A stretch of 64,000 nucleotides of DNA, taken from the NCBI GenBank assembly GCA_024195265.1, contig JAJLRJ010000006.1, positions 23,435,770-23,499,769 of the forward strand, in the 5' to 3' direction. Under the pieces are notes generated by a model, which saw only the letters and a list, made by a program, of their open reading frames with translations, was not told the DNA's origin and made no database searches. The translations under genes were made by a program, and so were the position numbers. Below, in pieces: positions 62,634 through 64,000 of this stretch (position 1 is its first letter; each line of letters opens with the position of its first letter). This DNA comes from Dendrophyllia cribrosa (taxonomy: Eukaryota; Cnidaria; Anthozoa; Scleractinia; Dendrophylliidae).

Positions 62634-63751
62634 TGGCGACAACACAAGTGTTCATGAACTTTCTCAAATCGAGAAACACTGGTCTTAAACAAAAGAGCGC
62701 CGACTGGGTGAGAGCCAGACAAAACTCCATCGGTGCATCAGAGATCTCTGCCTTGACAGGATCGTCGCCGTTTGAATCACGGCAAAGCTTGCTCATAAAG
62801 AAAATACAGCCAACACATATGCTCAACAATGCGGCTTGTACCTGGGGCAATCTGTTCGAACCGCTTATTCGCAAGTATTTTGAGCAAAAACATTCTGTTT
62901 CCGTTTTTGGTTACAGCATCTCTCTTAATCTAGCAAGAGATCATCCACTTTATCGAAAGGTCACTTGTAGTCCAGACGGATATTTTCTAGACAAAGATAA
63001 CACTTTAAGCTTGTTAGAGTTTAAATGTCCGTTCAAGCGAAAAATAGCTATGAACAGAATTCCGAGATATTATAGCGATCAGATACAAACAGGTCTTGCT
63101 TTGAGTGGTGACATGGTAAACAAAGGTTTGTTTGTTGACGGCTATTTTAGAATGTGCCCATTAAACCAGCTTGATCCAAGTTTGGAACACAATCATTTTC
63201 TCAACGGAGGAAAAGAATATAAAACGAAGTGTGACACAACACTTGCGTGGGGAGTTTGTTATTTATTTAGCAAACGGACGATAACAAGAAACCAAAGGTC
63301 AATCATCGATGTCGGCTCACTCACATCGAAACAATTATTTGAGAGAATGATGTCTTCCATTGCTGAGAAGGATATATGGTGTTGTTATGGTGCTGTAAGA
63401 ATGTCGTTTAGAAAACAGGACGAAGACGAGGAGTTTTTGCGTTATGACCATATGCAAAAAGTGTTTTCAGAGGGTTCAGAAAGCCCTAAACCAGTAGCTA
63501 TGTTCGCATGGAAGCTTCTGGATATAACTGAGATTGGGACGCCAAAGCAACCAAACTTTTTGAATAATATTCAAACGTCGGTCGAGCGTTTTCATAACAG
63601 CTTGGCAAGCCTTCGAAAAAAAATAACCGAGCACTCTGAAGAGGCAGCTGAAAGCTATCACAGCCCTAAGAAAAATGCTGTCGTCGTAAGGGCTGGAGAC
63701 GAAGAGCAAATGTTTGCATTTCTTATGGATAAACTTTATCAAGGTTATTAA
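62630..63751 (+). CDS. YqaJ/lambda-exonuclease-type recombination nuclease
   Basis: 373 codons, intact and intronless. A PD-(D/E)XK nuclease of the YqaJ viral recombinase family. WVRARQNSIGASEISALTG (about residue 25-43) is the opening helix and Ser/Glu motif; TWGNLFEPLIRKYFEQ is the second helix with its Glu; KVTCSPDGYFLD (Asp about residue 114) and LSLLEFKCPFKRK (Glu-x-Lys about residue 131-133) are the catalytic strands; YSDQIQTGLALSG is the Gln-containing helix. All expected active-site residues are present. Such 5'-3' exonucleases serve single-strand annealing recombination and genome maturation in phages, baculo-, herpes- and large DNA viruses. Coupled by ATGA to the zinc-finger ORF. 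No frame damage, unlike the Polinton genes. Confidence 0.85.
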   Translation: MMATTQVFMNFLKSRNTGLKQKSADWVRARQNSIGASEISALTGSSPFESRQSLLIKKIQPTHMLNNAACTWGNLFEPLIRKYFEQKHSVSVFGYSISLNLARDHPLYRKVTCSPDGYFLDKDNTLSLLEFKCPFKRKIAMNRIPRYYSDQIQTGLALSGDMVNKGLFVDGYFRMCPLNQLDPSLEHNHFLNGGKEYKTKCDTTLAWGVCYLFSKRTITRNQRSIIDVGSLTSKQLFERMMSSIAEKDIWCCYGAVRMSFRKQDEDEEFLRYDHMQKVFSEGSESPKPVAMFAWKLLDITEIGTPKQPNFLNNIQTSVERFHNSLASLRKKITEHSEEAAESYHSPKKNAVVVRAGDEEQMFAFLMDKLYQGY

Positions 63752-63995
63752 TAGCTGCTGCCCAATACCATTCATTTCTTAGACGTGTAGCGGGCTTCTG
63801 ATGTCTTATGTATGATAAGATTTTGTGTTTTCTTGGCCCTTCTGTTAAAATTAGTTTTAAGAGCTTATGAATTATGAACTCATAAGATATCACGCTTGGA
63901 AGATGATCTCTTATGCTTGAGTAAACATAGTTAATTCGCCTAATTTCGTCATCGGTTAATCTCTGAGGGGGTTCCCCTAGGATACAACTCAACAA
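63723..63995 (-). CDS. Convergent ORF, partial, possible late transcription factor C-terminus
   Basis: Minus strand, overlapping the nuclease end by 29 bases, with the true start beyond the right edge or upstream. TDDEIRRINYVYSSIRDHL, then ISYEFIIHKLLKLILTEGP and ILSYIRHQKPATRLRNEWYW. The order Tyr-x-Phe-hydrophobic-Lys-Leu-Leu, a Lys-rich segment and a terminal Trp recalls the C-terminal part of poxvirus VLTF3-like late transcription factors of nucleocytoplasmic DNA viruses. This is a pattern-level resemblance only. Alternatively an unknown viral protein. Confidence 0.4.
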   Translation of the reverse strand: MLSCILGEPPQRLTDDEIRRINYVYSSIRDHLPSVISYEFIIHKLLKLILTEGPRKHKILSYIRHQKPATRLRNEWYWAAAINNLDKVYP

Positions 63996-64000
63996 TAGAG

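Overview
The window is animal nuclear DNA, most likely from a cnidarian and probably a stony coral (inference). Exons have GT-AG boundaries with consistent phases. Host genes include a chitin deacetylase-like gene, an opine dehydrogenase, an ISG12/IFI6-like gene and a DZIP3-HEPN/TRADD-N immune-type gene. The space between them is filled with MITEs, LINEs, Penelope-like pieces and two separate Polinton/adintovirus-like integrated viral elements. I saw no bacterial operon, rRNA or CRISPR array.

Layout. 1-7 kb: last exon of a secreted chitin deacetylase-like gene (+), then a three-exon part of an opine dehydrogenase (-) with a probable GC-AG intron. 7.0-14.8 kb: a decayed DNA transposon with inverted ends, carrying a THAP/DDE transposase (-) and a separate SAP/YqaJ nuclease gene (+). 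Inside it sit a 325-bp MITE with a tRNA-like core, a 2.1-kb element and a 496-bp Penelope-like insertion with hammerhead-like motifs. 15.3-19.4 kb: two exons of an ISG12-like gene (-) whose 3.6-kb intron holds a dead restriction-endonuclease-type LINE.

21.6-30.8 kb: Polinton II, GC-richer, with protein-primed DNA polymerase B, integrase C-terminus, start of the packaging ATPase, major capsid-like protein, a membrane protein and a minor-capsid-like gene. All are frameshifted and hit by nested insertions. 30.8-36.7 kb: a 1-kb repeat found inverted at 59.9-60.9 kb, then two exons of the DZIP3/TRADD-N gene (-) with a Tx1/L1-like LINE in the intron flanked by unusually long (about 239-bp) direct repeats. 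37.5-39.2 kb: hairpin MITE, GC-ended MITE, 88-bp minisatellite and a truncated LTR element with a 5-bp target duplication.

41.1-53.3 kb: Polinton I, very AT-rich. It has a block of structural genes, an adenain-like protease remnant, a zinc-ribbon-like protein, a fused phospholipase A2/integrase ORF, three small genes behind a shared upstream motif, and a broken DNA polymerase B. A Penelope-like element with an inverted duplication and GIY-YIG domain splits the integrase, and two further insertions split the polymerase. No packaging ATPase was found in this copy.

53.3-62 kb: gene-poor DNA with several long hairpins and a LINE fragment. 62.0-64 kb: the best-preserved virus-like genes in the window. 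An intact zinc-finger ORF overlaps an intact YqaJ/lambda-exonuclease-type nuclease ORF by ATGA, and a convergent ORF runs off the right edge. They look like the edge of a third integrated DNA virus or mobile element, distinct from the Polintons.
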